From Pseudomonadota bacterium (GTDB taxonomy: Bacteria > Pseudomonadota > Gammaproteobacteria > Steroidobacterales > Steroidobacteraceae): 11,429 bases of DNA. The notes beneath the pieces are model-generated. The model saw nothing but the letters and a program-made list of their open reading frames with translations. It did no database searches and was not told where the DNA came from. Of the stretch, positions 6,233 through 11,429 are shown piece after piece. The stretch is taken from positions 1 to 11,429 of the forward strand of contig JAEZCR010000229.1 in assembly GCA_023433465.1 (NCBI GenBank), written 5' to 3'. The stretch's first letter is position 1; each line of letters starts with the position of its first letter. A program made the translations under genes and the position numbers.

Positions 6233-7621
6233 TCAGGCGCAGCCGAGGGTGGGGGTCGCGAAATTGCCGATGTTCGGGAGGATGCCGGGGAGCTCGGTGG
6301 GCTCGCAGCCGAACCAGCGGGCCAGGGTCGCGGCGAACTGGTCGACGGAGGTGCTGGGGAGCAAGCGGCCGAGGCCGACCTGGTCATCACTCTCGACGGA
6401 CACGTGCGGCGCGGTGCCGTAGAAACGGCCGCCGTTCACCGCGCCGCCCATCACGAAGTGATGCGCGCCCCAGCCGTGATCGGACCCATCGGAATTCGAA
6501 GACAGCGTGCGGCCGAAGTCGGAGGCGGTGAACGTCATCACCTTGTCCGCGACACCGAGCGCGGTGGTCGCGGCGTAGAAGGCCGACATCGCGTCGTTGA
6601 GCCGCGTCATCAGGCGCGGATGATCGCTCATGAGATCGTTGTGGTTGTCGAAGCCCCCGATCGACACGAAGAACACCTGGCGCCGCACGCCGAACGCCGC
6701 GCGCGCGCCGATCAGCCGCGCCACGACGCGCAACTGGTTCGCGAGCCCGTTGCCGGACGGAAACGAGGTAGTCAGCGAAACGCCGCCCAGCGCGTCGTTG
6801 ACCACCCCCTCCAGCGCGATCGAGCGCCGGTTGACGATCGCGCATTCGTTCTCGATCACGTGCGGACTCTCGCGCGAGATGATCGCCCGCACCGCCTCGC
6901 CGAGCTCGCCGCGCAACGCGTTGATACGGATCGCCCCACTGGTGCTGATCTGGTACTGCAACGCATCGCGTCCCGCGACGAAGACGCCATTGTTGCTGGC
7001 CGAAATGCAGGTCAGCGTCGCGCGCGTCCCGTTGCTCGAAAGCGCGAGATCGCCGAGGCGCCCGCCCCAGCCGTTCGTCGCGCCCTCGGCGCCGTCCGAC
7101 TGCCACACCGATTGCTGGTCATTGTGCGAGAACAGCTTGGGCGGCAGCGGATTCGCGCGCCGATCGGAGCTCGAATACTGCGCCTTCGTCGTCGGCTGGA
7201 TGAGCGGCCCCACGTTCAACTGGATCGCGAGCAGCCCCGCATCGAACAGCGACTTCAGCCCCGCGAGCTGCGGTGCGAGCGCGTACTGCAGGTTGTCCGT
7301 GAGAACCGCGCCGTCGAGCGGCGTGAGCGCGGTCGCGGCAAGCTCCGCGCGCGCCAGCGCGATGCCGGAGGCATCCTCCCCCGCCGCGCCCGCTCGGATC
7401 TGGTGGTAGAGCGCGTAGTTAGCCGGGTCGTACGGCACCACGGTGTTGGCGTAGTCGTTGCCGCCGTAGAGGAAGATGCACACCAGCGCCTTGTAATCCG
7501 TGGCGTCGAACGCCGCGGCCTCGCCGATGGCGGCGAGGTTGATCGCGAGCGGCGTTGCCACCCCGAGCGCCGACAACTGCATTGCGCGCTGTAGGACCAT
7601 GCGACGCGTCCAGTTCGTCAT
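6233..7621 (-). CDS. DUF1501 family protein with Tat signal (upstream cassette copy)
   Basis: A 462-residue paralogue of the DUF1501 protein at 2737-4182, identical over long blocks. It has WTRRMVLQRA (R6-R7) and a hydrophobic stretch for Tat export, the same GGNDYANTVVPYD, and TASDFGRTLSSNSDGSDHGW (about 365-384). The copies differ most in the middle, where this one has NALRGELGEAVRAIISRESP and lacks a few residues before GNGLANQL, and in the last ten residues. The N-terminus is shorter, starting MTNWTRR against MKKPRVDGDRQYWTRR. The ATG overlaps the stop of the preceding DUF1800 gene as ATGA, and the sequence around the junction (ACCTGGTGCAGAAATGA) is the same in both copies. Coupled translation and a shared function with the DUF1800 partner are likely; the reaction is unknown. 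Confidence 0.93.
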   Translation of the reverse strand: MTNWTRRMVLQRAMQLSALGVATPLAINLAAIGEAAAFDATDYKALVCIFLYGGNDYANTVVPYDPANYALYHQIRAGAAGEDASGIALARAELAATALTPLDGAVLTDNLQYALAPQLAGLKSLFDAGLLAIQLNVGPLIQPTTKAQYSSSDRRANPLPPKLFSHNDQQSVWQSDGAEGATNGWGGRLGDLALSSNGTRATLTCISASNNGVFVAGRDALQYQISTSGAIRINALRGELGEAVRAIISRESPHVIENECAIVNRRSIALEGVVNDALGGVSLTTSFPSGNGLANQLRVVARLIGARAAFGVRRQVFFVSIGGFDNHNDLMSDHPRLMTRLNDAMSAFYAATTALGVADKVMTFTASDFGRTLSSNSDGSDHGWGAHHFVMGGAVNGGRFYGTAPHVSVESDDQVGLGRLLPSTSVDQFAATLARWFGCEPTELPGILPNIGNFATPTLGCA

Positions 7622-9435
7622 TTCTGCACCAGGTAGTCAGGTGAAATCAGCACGAGGAAGAATCCCGCCGCAAGCATGTCTAGCTTCGCGCCCGTGTTGC
7701 TCGCAGCGGTGATTCCGTAGGCGCGCAGCGCCCGGTTGAGCACGTCTATCGTCTCGCCGGAAAGCTGGTCAGCGGTGAGGTGCAGATCGAGCCACTCGAT
7801 CACCGCGGGAATGTCGTGGGCGATCGGCAGCAGCGCCGTGTAGCCGGGCAACACGTCCCCGATGCCGCCGCGCGTCACCGCCTGCATGAAGTTGATGTAC
7901 CCCGCCGTGCTCGACTCGTTCAGCAGCTGGAACTCCGGCGCCTGTCTACCCGCTTGCGCGATCGCGGTGTTGGGTGGCACGTAGCCTGGCCGGAAGAAGT
8001 TGAACACCGAGGGCGAACGCAGCGGACTCTGCCCGAGCTGCCGGTCGCTCTCGGAAAGGTCGTCGATTTCCCAGGCGCCACTGGCCGAGGCGACCTCCGC
8101 GGTGCGCGCCCACTGCACGAAGCGCACGATGGGCTCGCGCAGTTTGCCGCTCGACGTGTCCGCTTCCGTCGGCATCGCGCGCGCCTCCTCGTCGGTGAGA
8201 ATCGCGGTCCACACCGCTTTCAGGTCTCCGCGCACGTCCGCGCCGTTGTTCCCGAACACCGTCGCGACTCGCTGCACGTAGGCCGGCGACGGATTACTCG
8301 TCACCAGGCGCTGGATCATCTGCCGCGCGAAGAACGGCCCGGTGTTTGCGTGATGGAAGAGTCGGTCGAGTGCGATGGTCAGCGCATCGGCTCCCGGCGT
8401 CGTGCTCGAAATCTGAACGCCGAGGAAATTCTTCTCCATGTGGGAGTGGTTGTTGGGATTGAAGCGCATGCGGTTGCTGGCGAAATGCGGGCTCGGAATC
8501 TCGCTGCGCGACCACGCGACCGTCGTACGCGAACCGCCGTTCGATAGATAGTCGAAGCTGTACCCCGTGAAGACCCGCGCGAGATTACTCACGTCGTCGG
8601 GGCCGTAGGTTTCGATCGGCCTGTTCTCGGCATCCAGTTTCGGCGTGCCGTCGAGATTCAGTTCGTGCAGGCCGATGGTGAACAGCTGCATCACTTCGCG
8701 CGCGTAATTCTCGTCCGGCTGCCGCCCGCGCGAGTTCTCGCCGAGATTGCCGCGCGTGTTGAGGAAAAACCCCATCGCCGCGTTGAGCGTGACCGCCTCG
8801 AGCAGGTCGCGGAAATTGCCGAAGGCGTGCGCGGTGAGCAGGTCCCAGTACGCGCCGATCATGTACGGCGGGAAGTACACGTTGATCGGCGTGAGGCTCA
8901 CGACGAACACCTCCGACAGCGCGAGCGCCATGCGCTTACGCATCTGGTCCGGGCCCGCGATGAGCTGGTTCCAGATCATGTAGTCGCCGGGCGTGCGGCT
9001 GAAGTAGCGCTCCTCCGCGGTGATCGCGTTGTAGCCCCGCGAATCGAGCCACGCGCGGCCGGTCTGCCCCGGCGGCTCGGCATACCGCGCGTTGAGCCAC
9101 GCGACGATGCCGTTGCCACGCAGTGCGTCGATGTCCGCATCGGTCACGGAGAACTGCGCCTGCAGCAGGAACCGCGCGGCTTCGGCGTCGGTCGCGGGCG
9201 TGCGATCGACCACCGCGGGCGGACGCGGACCTGGCGCCGGCGGTGGCGGAACAGGTGTCGGTGGCGGACCCCGTGCGACGGGCGGTGCGGAGCCGCCGCC
9301 TTCGTCGTCGCCGCCGCAGCCGGCGAGCGCCAGCGCGGCCGCCGCCGTGACGGCCATCGCGGCGGCGACCGATCCGTCGTTCGGATCCGCCGCGGTTTCA
9401 GCGGGCGCGGAATCGACATCCGTTTCGAGCTGCAC
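7618..9435 (-). CDS. DUF1800 family lipoprotein-like protein (upstream cassette copy)
   Basis: A 605-residue paralogue of the DUF1800 protein at 4179-6014. An alanine-rich hydrophobic stretch ends in LALAGC (C40), a standard lipobox. It is followed by GGDDEGGG and a Pro-rich linker (about 50-75), then EAARFLLQAQFSVTDADIDA, NYAREVMQLFTIGLHELNLD, LARVFTGYSFDY, FFARQMIQRLVTSNPSPAYV, KLREPIVRFVQWAR, SVFNFFRPGYVPPN and the terminal SPDYLVQK. The GTG at 9435 is preferred to the ATG at 9483 because AAGGAGG lies four bases upstream and because it matches the GTG start of the other copy (VQLETDV against MQELEIDV). The region before the hydrophobic core is acidic with no Lys or Arg, which is odd for a signal peptide. 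As first gene of the array it probably sits next to the main promoter. Confidence 0.91.
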   Translation of the reverse strand: MQLETDVDSAPAETAADPNDGSVAAAMAVTAAAALALAGCGGDDEGGGSAPPVARGPPPTPVPPPPAPGPRPPAVVDRTPATDAEAARFLLQAQFSVTDADIDALRGNGIVAWLNARYAEPPGQTGRAWLDSRGYNAITAEERYFSRTPGDYMIWNQLIAGPDQMRKRMALALSEVFVVSLTPINVYFPPYMIGAYWDLLTAHAFGNFRDLLEAVTLNAAMGFFLNTRGNLGENSRGRQPDENYAREVMQLFTIGLHELNLDGTPKLDAENRPIETYGPDDVSNLARVFTGYSFDYLSNGGSRTTVAWSRSEIPSPHFASNRMRFNPNNHSHMEKNFLGVQISSTTPGADALTIALDRLFHHANTGPFFARQMIQRLVTSNPSPAYVQRVATVFGNNGADVRGDLKAVWTAILTDEEARAMPTEADTSSGKLREPIVRFVQWARTAEVASASGAWEIDDLSESDRQLGQSPLRSPSVFNFFRPGYVPPNTAIAQAGRQAPEFQLLNESSTAGYINFMQAVTRGGIGDVLPGYTALLPIAHDIPAVIEWLDLHLTADQLSGETIDVLNRALRAYGITAASNTGAKLDMLAAGFFLVLISPDYLVQK

Positions 9436-9439
9436 CGCG

Positions 9440-9446
9440 CCTCCTT
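9440..9446 (-). promoter_or_regulatory. Ribosome binding site fixing the DUF1800 start
   Basis: AAGGAGG on the minus strand lies four bases before the GTG at 9435. It decides against the longer reading frame that begins at 9483, which would place this site inside the coding sequence. Confidence 0.75.
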
Positions 9447-9448
9447 GA

Positions 9449-9480
9449 TTCCGGTCGATCGCTCGGTTGTCCGACCGGAA
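9449..9480. promoter_or_regulatory. Operator-like palindrome in the DUF1800 leader
   Basis: TTCCGGTCG (9449-9457) and CGACCGGAA (9472-9480) form a perfect nine-base inverted repeat around 14 bases. It lies just upstream of the AAGGAGG site of the cassette, where a bound protein or an RNA hairpin could block expression. The right half overlaps a GTCCGAC motif (9469-9475) that recurs nearby. Confidence 0.5.
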
Positions 9481-9512
9481 CAATCTGCCTCAGGTTGCCG
9501 CATGTGTGGGGC

Positions 9513-9540
9513 GTCGGACGTGATCGTCCGGGAGTCCGAC
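9513..9540. promoter_or_regulatory. Second dyad with GTCCGAC half-sites
   Basis: GTCGGAC (9513-9519) and GTCCGAC (9534-9540) are perfect inverted repeats, again 14 bases apart. CGGACG-TGAT-CGTCCG (9515-9530) forms an overlapping alternative hairpin. A further GTCCGAA is at 9613-9619. The recurrence in the divergent region between the DUF1800 gene and the HTH-VOC gene suggests binding sites for a dimeric regulator, possibly that HTH protein. The rest of the region (about 9541-9700) shows no gene. Confidence 0.4.
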
Positions 9541-9701
9541 ATCACGCGCCAGCGCGTAGCGACATCCGCCGCATCCGCGCGGGTTGGAGCGGGCCGGCTT
9601 AGGGCCGGTCGGGTCCGAAAGGCTCGTCTACGGGGAACCGAGTGGGTCTGACGCATCACGCGGCGCAAAGAGATCGAGGGTAGGGAAAATCGCCAGGTGC
9701 C

Positions 9702-9711
9702 TATTTAAGAT
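9702..9711 (+). promoter_or_regulatory. Possible -10 element of the HTH-VOC gene (leaderless start?)
   Basis: TATTTAAGAT is the only AT-rich stretch near the gene and ends six bases before its ATG. No Shine-Dalgarno sequence is visible between them. If it is the -10 element, transcription would start at or near the ATG, giving a leaderless mRNA. No clear -35 hexamer is seen. Confidence 0.3.
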
Positions 9712-9717
9712 CGGCGC

Positions 9718-10362
9718 ATGAAACGCGCGCGCGGCCGCCCCAAACATGCCGACCTGCTGACCCCGGCCGAATGGCGCACCGTCCACGCCTTGCAACACGG
9801 CATGACCAACGCGGAAGTCGCGCGCCGGCGCGGCATCAGCGTCAATGCCGTGAAATTCCACGTGACCAACGCGCTGGCCAAGCTGGGGCTGCCCGACCGC
9901 CGCGCACTGCGCGCGTGGTTCAAGGCGCCGCGCGACAGCGCGGTCTCGGCCGGCAGGAGAAAAGCAGTGACATCGAAATTATCGCTCGGCCCCATCGGAC
10001 AGATCGCGCGCTCCGTCAGCGACATCGCGGCGTCGGAGAAGTGGTATCGCGAAGTGCTCGGCCTGCCGCATCTCTACACCTTCGGCACGCTCGCGTTCTT
10101 CGACTGCGGCGGCACGCGGCTCATGCTCGCGCAGAACCAGGACGGAGCCGCGAAGGAATCGATCCTCTATCTACGCGTGCCCGACATCGCCGCCGCGCAC
10201 ACCGAACTCGCCGCGCGCGGCGTGAAGTTCACGCACGCGCCGCACATGATCCATCGCCACGCCGATGGCACCGAGGAGTGGATGGCCTTCTTCGAGGACC
10301 CGGACGGACGCCCGCTGTCCATCATGGCGCAAACCAGAATGGGGTCAGACCCCATTTCCTAG
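9718..10362 (+). CDS. LuxR-type HTH domain fused to a VOC domain
   Basis: A 214-residue two-domain protein. Residues about 14-66 (LTPAEWRTVHALQHGMTNAE, VARRRGISVNAVKFHVTNAL, AKLGLPDRRALRAWF) form a LuxR/GerE-type helix-turn-helix. After a short linker, residues about 92-203 form a VOC (glyoxalase/bleomycin-resistance/dioxygenase) unit: GPIGQIARSVSDIAASEKWY, REVLGLPHLYTFGTLAFFDC, GGTRLML, VPDIAAAHTELAARGVKF and FFEDPDGRPLSIM. Neither a receiver nor an autoinducer-binding domain is present, so the VOC part may be the sensor of a small molecule. The usual first metal ligand position appears as Gln (Q95). The last residues (208-214, MGSDPIS) and the stop are encoded by a palindromic repeat at 10338-10383, so the native end has been replaced. 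The gene is divergent from the DUF1800-DUF1501 array and is a candidate regulator of it. Calling it an enzyme with a DNA-binding tag is also possible. Confidence 0.88.
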   Translation: MKRARGRPKHADLLTPAEWRTVHALQHGMTNAEVARRRGISVNAVKFHVTNALAKLGLPDRRALRAWFKAPRDSAVSAGRRKAVTSKLSLGPIGQIARSVSDIAASEKWYREVLGLPHLYTFGTLAFFDCGGTRLMLAQNQDGAAKESILYLRVPDIAAAHTELAARGVKFTHAPHMIHRHADGTEEWMAFFEDPDGRPLSIMAQTRMGSDPIS

Positions 10363-10383
10363 CAAATGAGGTCTGACCCCATT
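10338..10383. repeat. Family B palindromic repeat overlapping a gene end
   Basis: Two 20-base arms (10338-10357 and 10364-10383) are inverted with one mismatch around a six-base centre (CCTAGC). The left arm contains TGGGGTC-A-GACCCCA, itself a perfect palindrome; the right arm contains the variant GAGGTCTGACCCCA. Plus-strand RNA would have one C-A mismatch in the stem, minus-strand RNA a G-U pair. The stop codon of the HTH-VOC gene (10360-10362) lies in the centre. It is a different family from the GTGCCGGTGTAAA repeats, and could end transcription of the HTH-VOC gene. Confidence 0.88.
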
Positions 10384-10429
10384 TACATATTGCCCGGGGT
10401 CTTTCGCCCAACGCCCACGCCTGCGAATC

Positions 10430-10471
10430 GCGACACGTTTTGTCGCAATCGCGGGGTGCAATCTACCCCGC
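10430..10471 (+). promoter_or_regulatory. Two small hairpins in the bactofilin leader
   Basis: GCGACA (10430-10435) pairs with TGTCGC (10441-10446), and GCGGGGT (10451-10457) pairs with ACCCCGC (10465-10471). They lie between the family B repeat and the first bactofilin gene. Neither is followed by a T run, so they are not clear terminators. A promoter for the bactofilin operon should lie in 10384-10490, but I see no convincing -35/-10 pair. Confidence 0.35.
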
Positions 10472-10506
10472 GCTTCGTGCGTCAGGCATACCCCGGGAGA
10501 ATTTGC

Positions 10507-10890
10507 ATGAGCAGTCCGTACAACGCTTCGGCTGAACGCATGTCGGTATTCGGACCGACACTGCGATTCAAAGGCGAGCTGAAGGCCCAGGAAGACCTCA
10601 AGGTCGAGGGCAAGATCGAAGGAACCATCCACCACCAGCAGCGCGTGGTCGTTGGATCGAAAGGCGAAGTCGTCGCCACCGTCACCGCGGCGTCCATCGA
10701 CGTCGAGGGTCGCGTGCAGGGCGACATGAGCGCCAAGAAGAGCATCAAGGTCAATCAATCAGCCGTCGTGCGCGGCAACATCCGCGCGCCGAGCGTCAGC
10801 ATCACTGAGGGAGCGAATTTCAATGGCAGCGTCACCATGGAGCCGTCTACTGGGACCCAAGGAACAACCGCCCCCGCCCCGGCCCGCTGA
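10507..10890 (+). CDS. Bactofilin (first of a pair)
   Basis: A 127-residue bactofilin (PF04519, formerly DUF583), a polymer-forming cytoskeletal protein. Residues 13-111 carry the right-handed beta-helix with its regular short turns: FGPTLRFKGELKAQEDLKV, EGKIEGTI, VVVGSKGEVVATVTAASIDV, EGRVQGDM, SIKVNQSAVVRGNIRAPSVS and GANFNGSV. Short disordered tails flank it (MSSPYNASAER; PSTGTQGTTAPAPAR), as is usual in the family. There is no membrane segment. The ATG at 10507 has GGGAG at 10495-10499, seven bases upstream; the longer frame begins inside the palindromic repeat and is rejected. The next bactofilin gene starts 13 bases after its stop, so the two are co-transcribed and may co-assemble. Family roles include cell shape, wall synthesis sites and polarity. 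Confidence 0.93.
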   Translation: MSSPYNASAERMSVFGPTLRFKGELKAQEDLKVEGKIEGTIHHQQRVVVGSKGEVVATVTAASIDVEGRVQGDMSAKKSIKVNQSAVVRGNIRAPSVSITEGANFNGSVTMEPSTGTQGTTAPAPAR

Positions 10891-10903
10891 ATCGGAGAAG
10901 ACC

Positions 10904-11365
10904 ATGAGCAAAGGATTCAGTGACGGCAAGATGGCGCCCCCCGCGCCGCCGGCGGCCCCGCAGACTTCGACGGGCGCCTGCGTGCTCGGCCCGACCCTGC
11001 ACTTCAAGGGCGAGCTCTACGGTGAAGAGGACCTGGAATTCCAGGGCCAGCTCGAAGGCTCGATCGAGCACACACGCAGCCTCTCCATCGGCAAGGAAGG
11101 CGGCGTGACGGGCAACATCCGCGCGAAATTCGTGATCGTCGAAGGCCGCGTCGATGGCGACATCTACGCGAGCGAGTCGGTCTCGATCCGCCAGACCGCG
11201 AAGGTGAAGGGCAACATCTTCGCCCCGCGCGTCGGCATCGCCGATGGTGCGCAGTTCAACGGCAGCGTGGACATGAACCACAAGGGCGCGGCCGCGCGCA
11301 GCACGCCGACGGGCACTCTCAGCGATCCTGCTGCAGAGCGTCTGCTGACGAAGGCTGCTGGCTGA
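10904..11365 (+). CDS. Bactofilin (second of a pair)
   Basis: A 153-residue paralogue of the preceding bactofilin. Residues 28-125 form the beta-helix (LGPTLHFKGELYGEEDLEFQ, GQLEGSI, SLSIGKEGGVTGNIRAKFVI, EGRVDGDI, SVSIRQTAKVKGNIFAPRVG, GAQFNGSV). The N-terminal tail is longer and Ala/Pro-rich (APPAPPAAPQ), and the C-terminal tail of about 27 residues carries a final helical-looking stretch (DPAAERLLTKAAG). The two proteins share GPTL.FKGEL, EGRV.GD and GA.FNGSV, pointing to a tandem duplication followed by divergence of the tails. The ATG at 10904 has GGAG at 10894-10897; the open frame upstream overlaps the first bactofilin gene and is not the real start. A strong hairpin follows 40 bases after the stop. 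Confidence 0.93.
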   Translation: MSKGFSDGKMAPPAPPAAPQTSTGACVLGPTLHFKGELYGEEDLEFQGQLEGSIEHTRSLSIGKEGGVTGNIRAKFVIVEGRVDGDIYASESVSIRQTAKVKGNIFAPRVGIADGAQFNGSVDMNHKGAAARSTPTGTLSDPAAERLLTKAAG

Positions 11366-11405
11366 CCGAACCCGGGCGCGCGAGCGCCGCGATGTTCGCA
11401 GAGAG

Positions 11406-11429
11406 GGCGCGCAAGGAAGCTTGCGCGCC
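11406..11429 (+). terminator. Hairpin ending the bactofilin operon
   Basis: GGCGCGCAAG (11406-11415) and CTTGCGCGCC (11420-11429) are a perfect ten-base inverted repeat around a GAAG loop. It is the expected stem of an intrinsic terminator 40 bases after the second bactofilin stop. The window ends at the last stem base, so a following T run cannot be checked. Confidence 0.65.

Noticed and set aside
2737..9435. Anti-phage defence island or secretion system
   Set aside because: Only the DUF pairs are unusual here. No nuclease, toxin, reverse transcriptase, ATPase or secretion component is visible, so the idea has no support beyond unknown function.
9436..9483. Longer DUF1800 start at the ATG at 9483
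   Set aside because: It would include the AAGGAGG site in the coding sequence and does not match the paralogue, which starts at the equivalent GTG.
9541..9660. tRNA or small RNA gene in the divergent control region
   Set aside because: Short GC-rich inverted repeats occur (for example CCGGC near 9596 with GCCGG), but no cloverleaf, T-loop consensus or promoter-terminator pair could be found.
10366..10506. Upstream extension of the first bactofilin frame
   Set aside because: It starts inside the palindromic repeat and has no bactofilin character; a good ribosome binding site supports the ATG at 10507.

Overview
The window is GC-rich, densely coding DNA from a Gram-negative bacterium. It has lipoprotein and twin-arginine (Tat) signals, bactofilins, a LysR regulator and several families of short palindromic repeats. 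The style (DUF1800/DUF1501 pairs, repeats of the GTGCCGGTGTAAAAAGTGGGGA and TGGGGTCAGACCCCA types) suggests a gammaproteobacterium near the Xanthomonadales/Steroidobacterales/Nevskiales. That placement is impression rather than proof. No rRNA, tRNA, CRISPR array, transposase gene or phage gene is visible.

Layout: (1) 1-1469: a LysR-type regulator on the minus strand, divergent from a small cupin gene, with a near-perfect 23-bp palindrome at the regulator's start codon. (2) 1470-2615: a large nested hairpin with a short tandem duplication, then a gene for a secreted, alanine-rich helical protein of unknown function. (3) 2616-2736: a doublet of inverted repeats that fills the whole gap between two convergent genes. 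(4) 2737-9435: two tandem copies of a two-gene cassette on the minus strand. Each copy has a DUF1800 lipoprotein-like gene followed, through an ATGA stop/start overlap, by a Tat-signal DUF1501 gene. A second repeat doublet (6092-6230) lies between the copies. (5) 9436-9717: a 282-bp divergent control region with several GTCCGAC-type half-sites and palindromes. (6) 9718-10362: a LuxR-type HTH domain fused to a VOC (glyoxalase/bleomycin-resistance) domain; its last seven residues and stop codon come from a palindromic repeat. (7) 10507-11365: two paralogous bactofilin genes in one operon, ending in a strong hairpin at the window edge.

How the parts may work together: the DUF1800 and DUF1501 proteins are probably exported partners, since both are duplicated together and translationally coupled in both copies. 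The HTH-VOC protein is divergent from this cassette array and is the obvious candidate regulator, but this is inferred from position only. The bactofilins form membrane-associated cytoskeletal polymers and may be unrelated to the cassette. The most distinctive signal outside the genes is the repeats: every arm of the GTGCCGGTGTAAA family that faces a gene 3' end begins two or three bases after its stop codon, and another family has supplied a gene's C-terminus.
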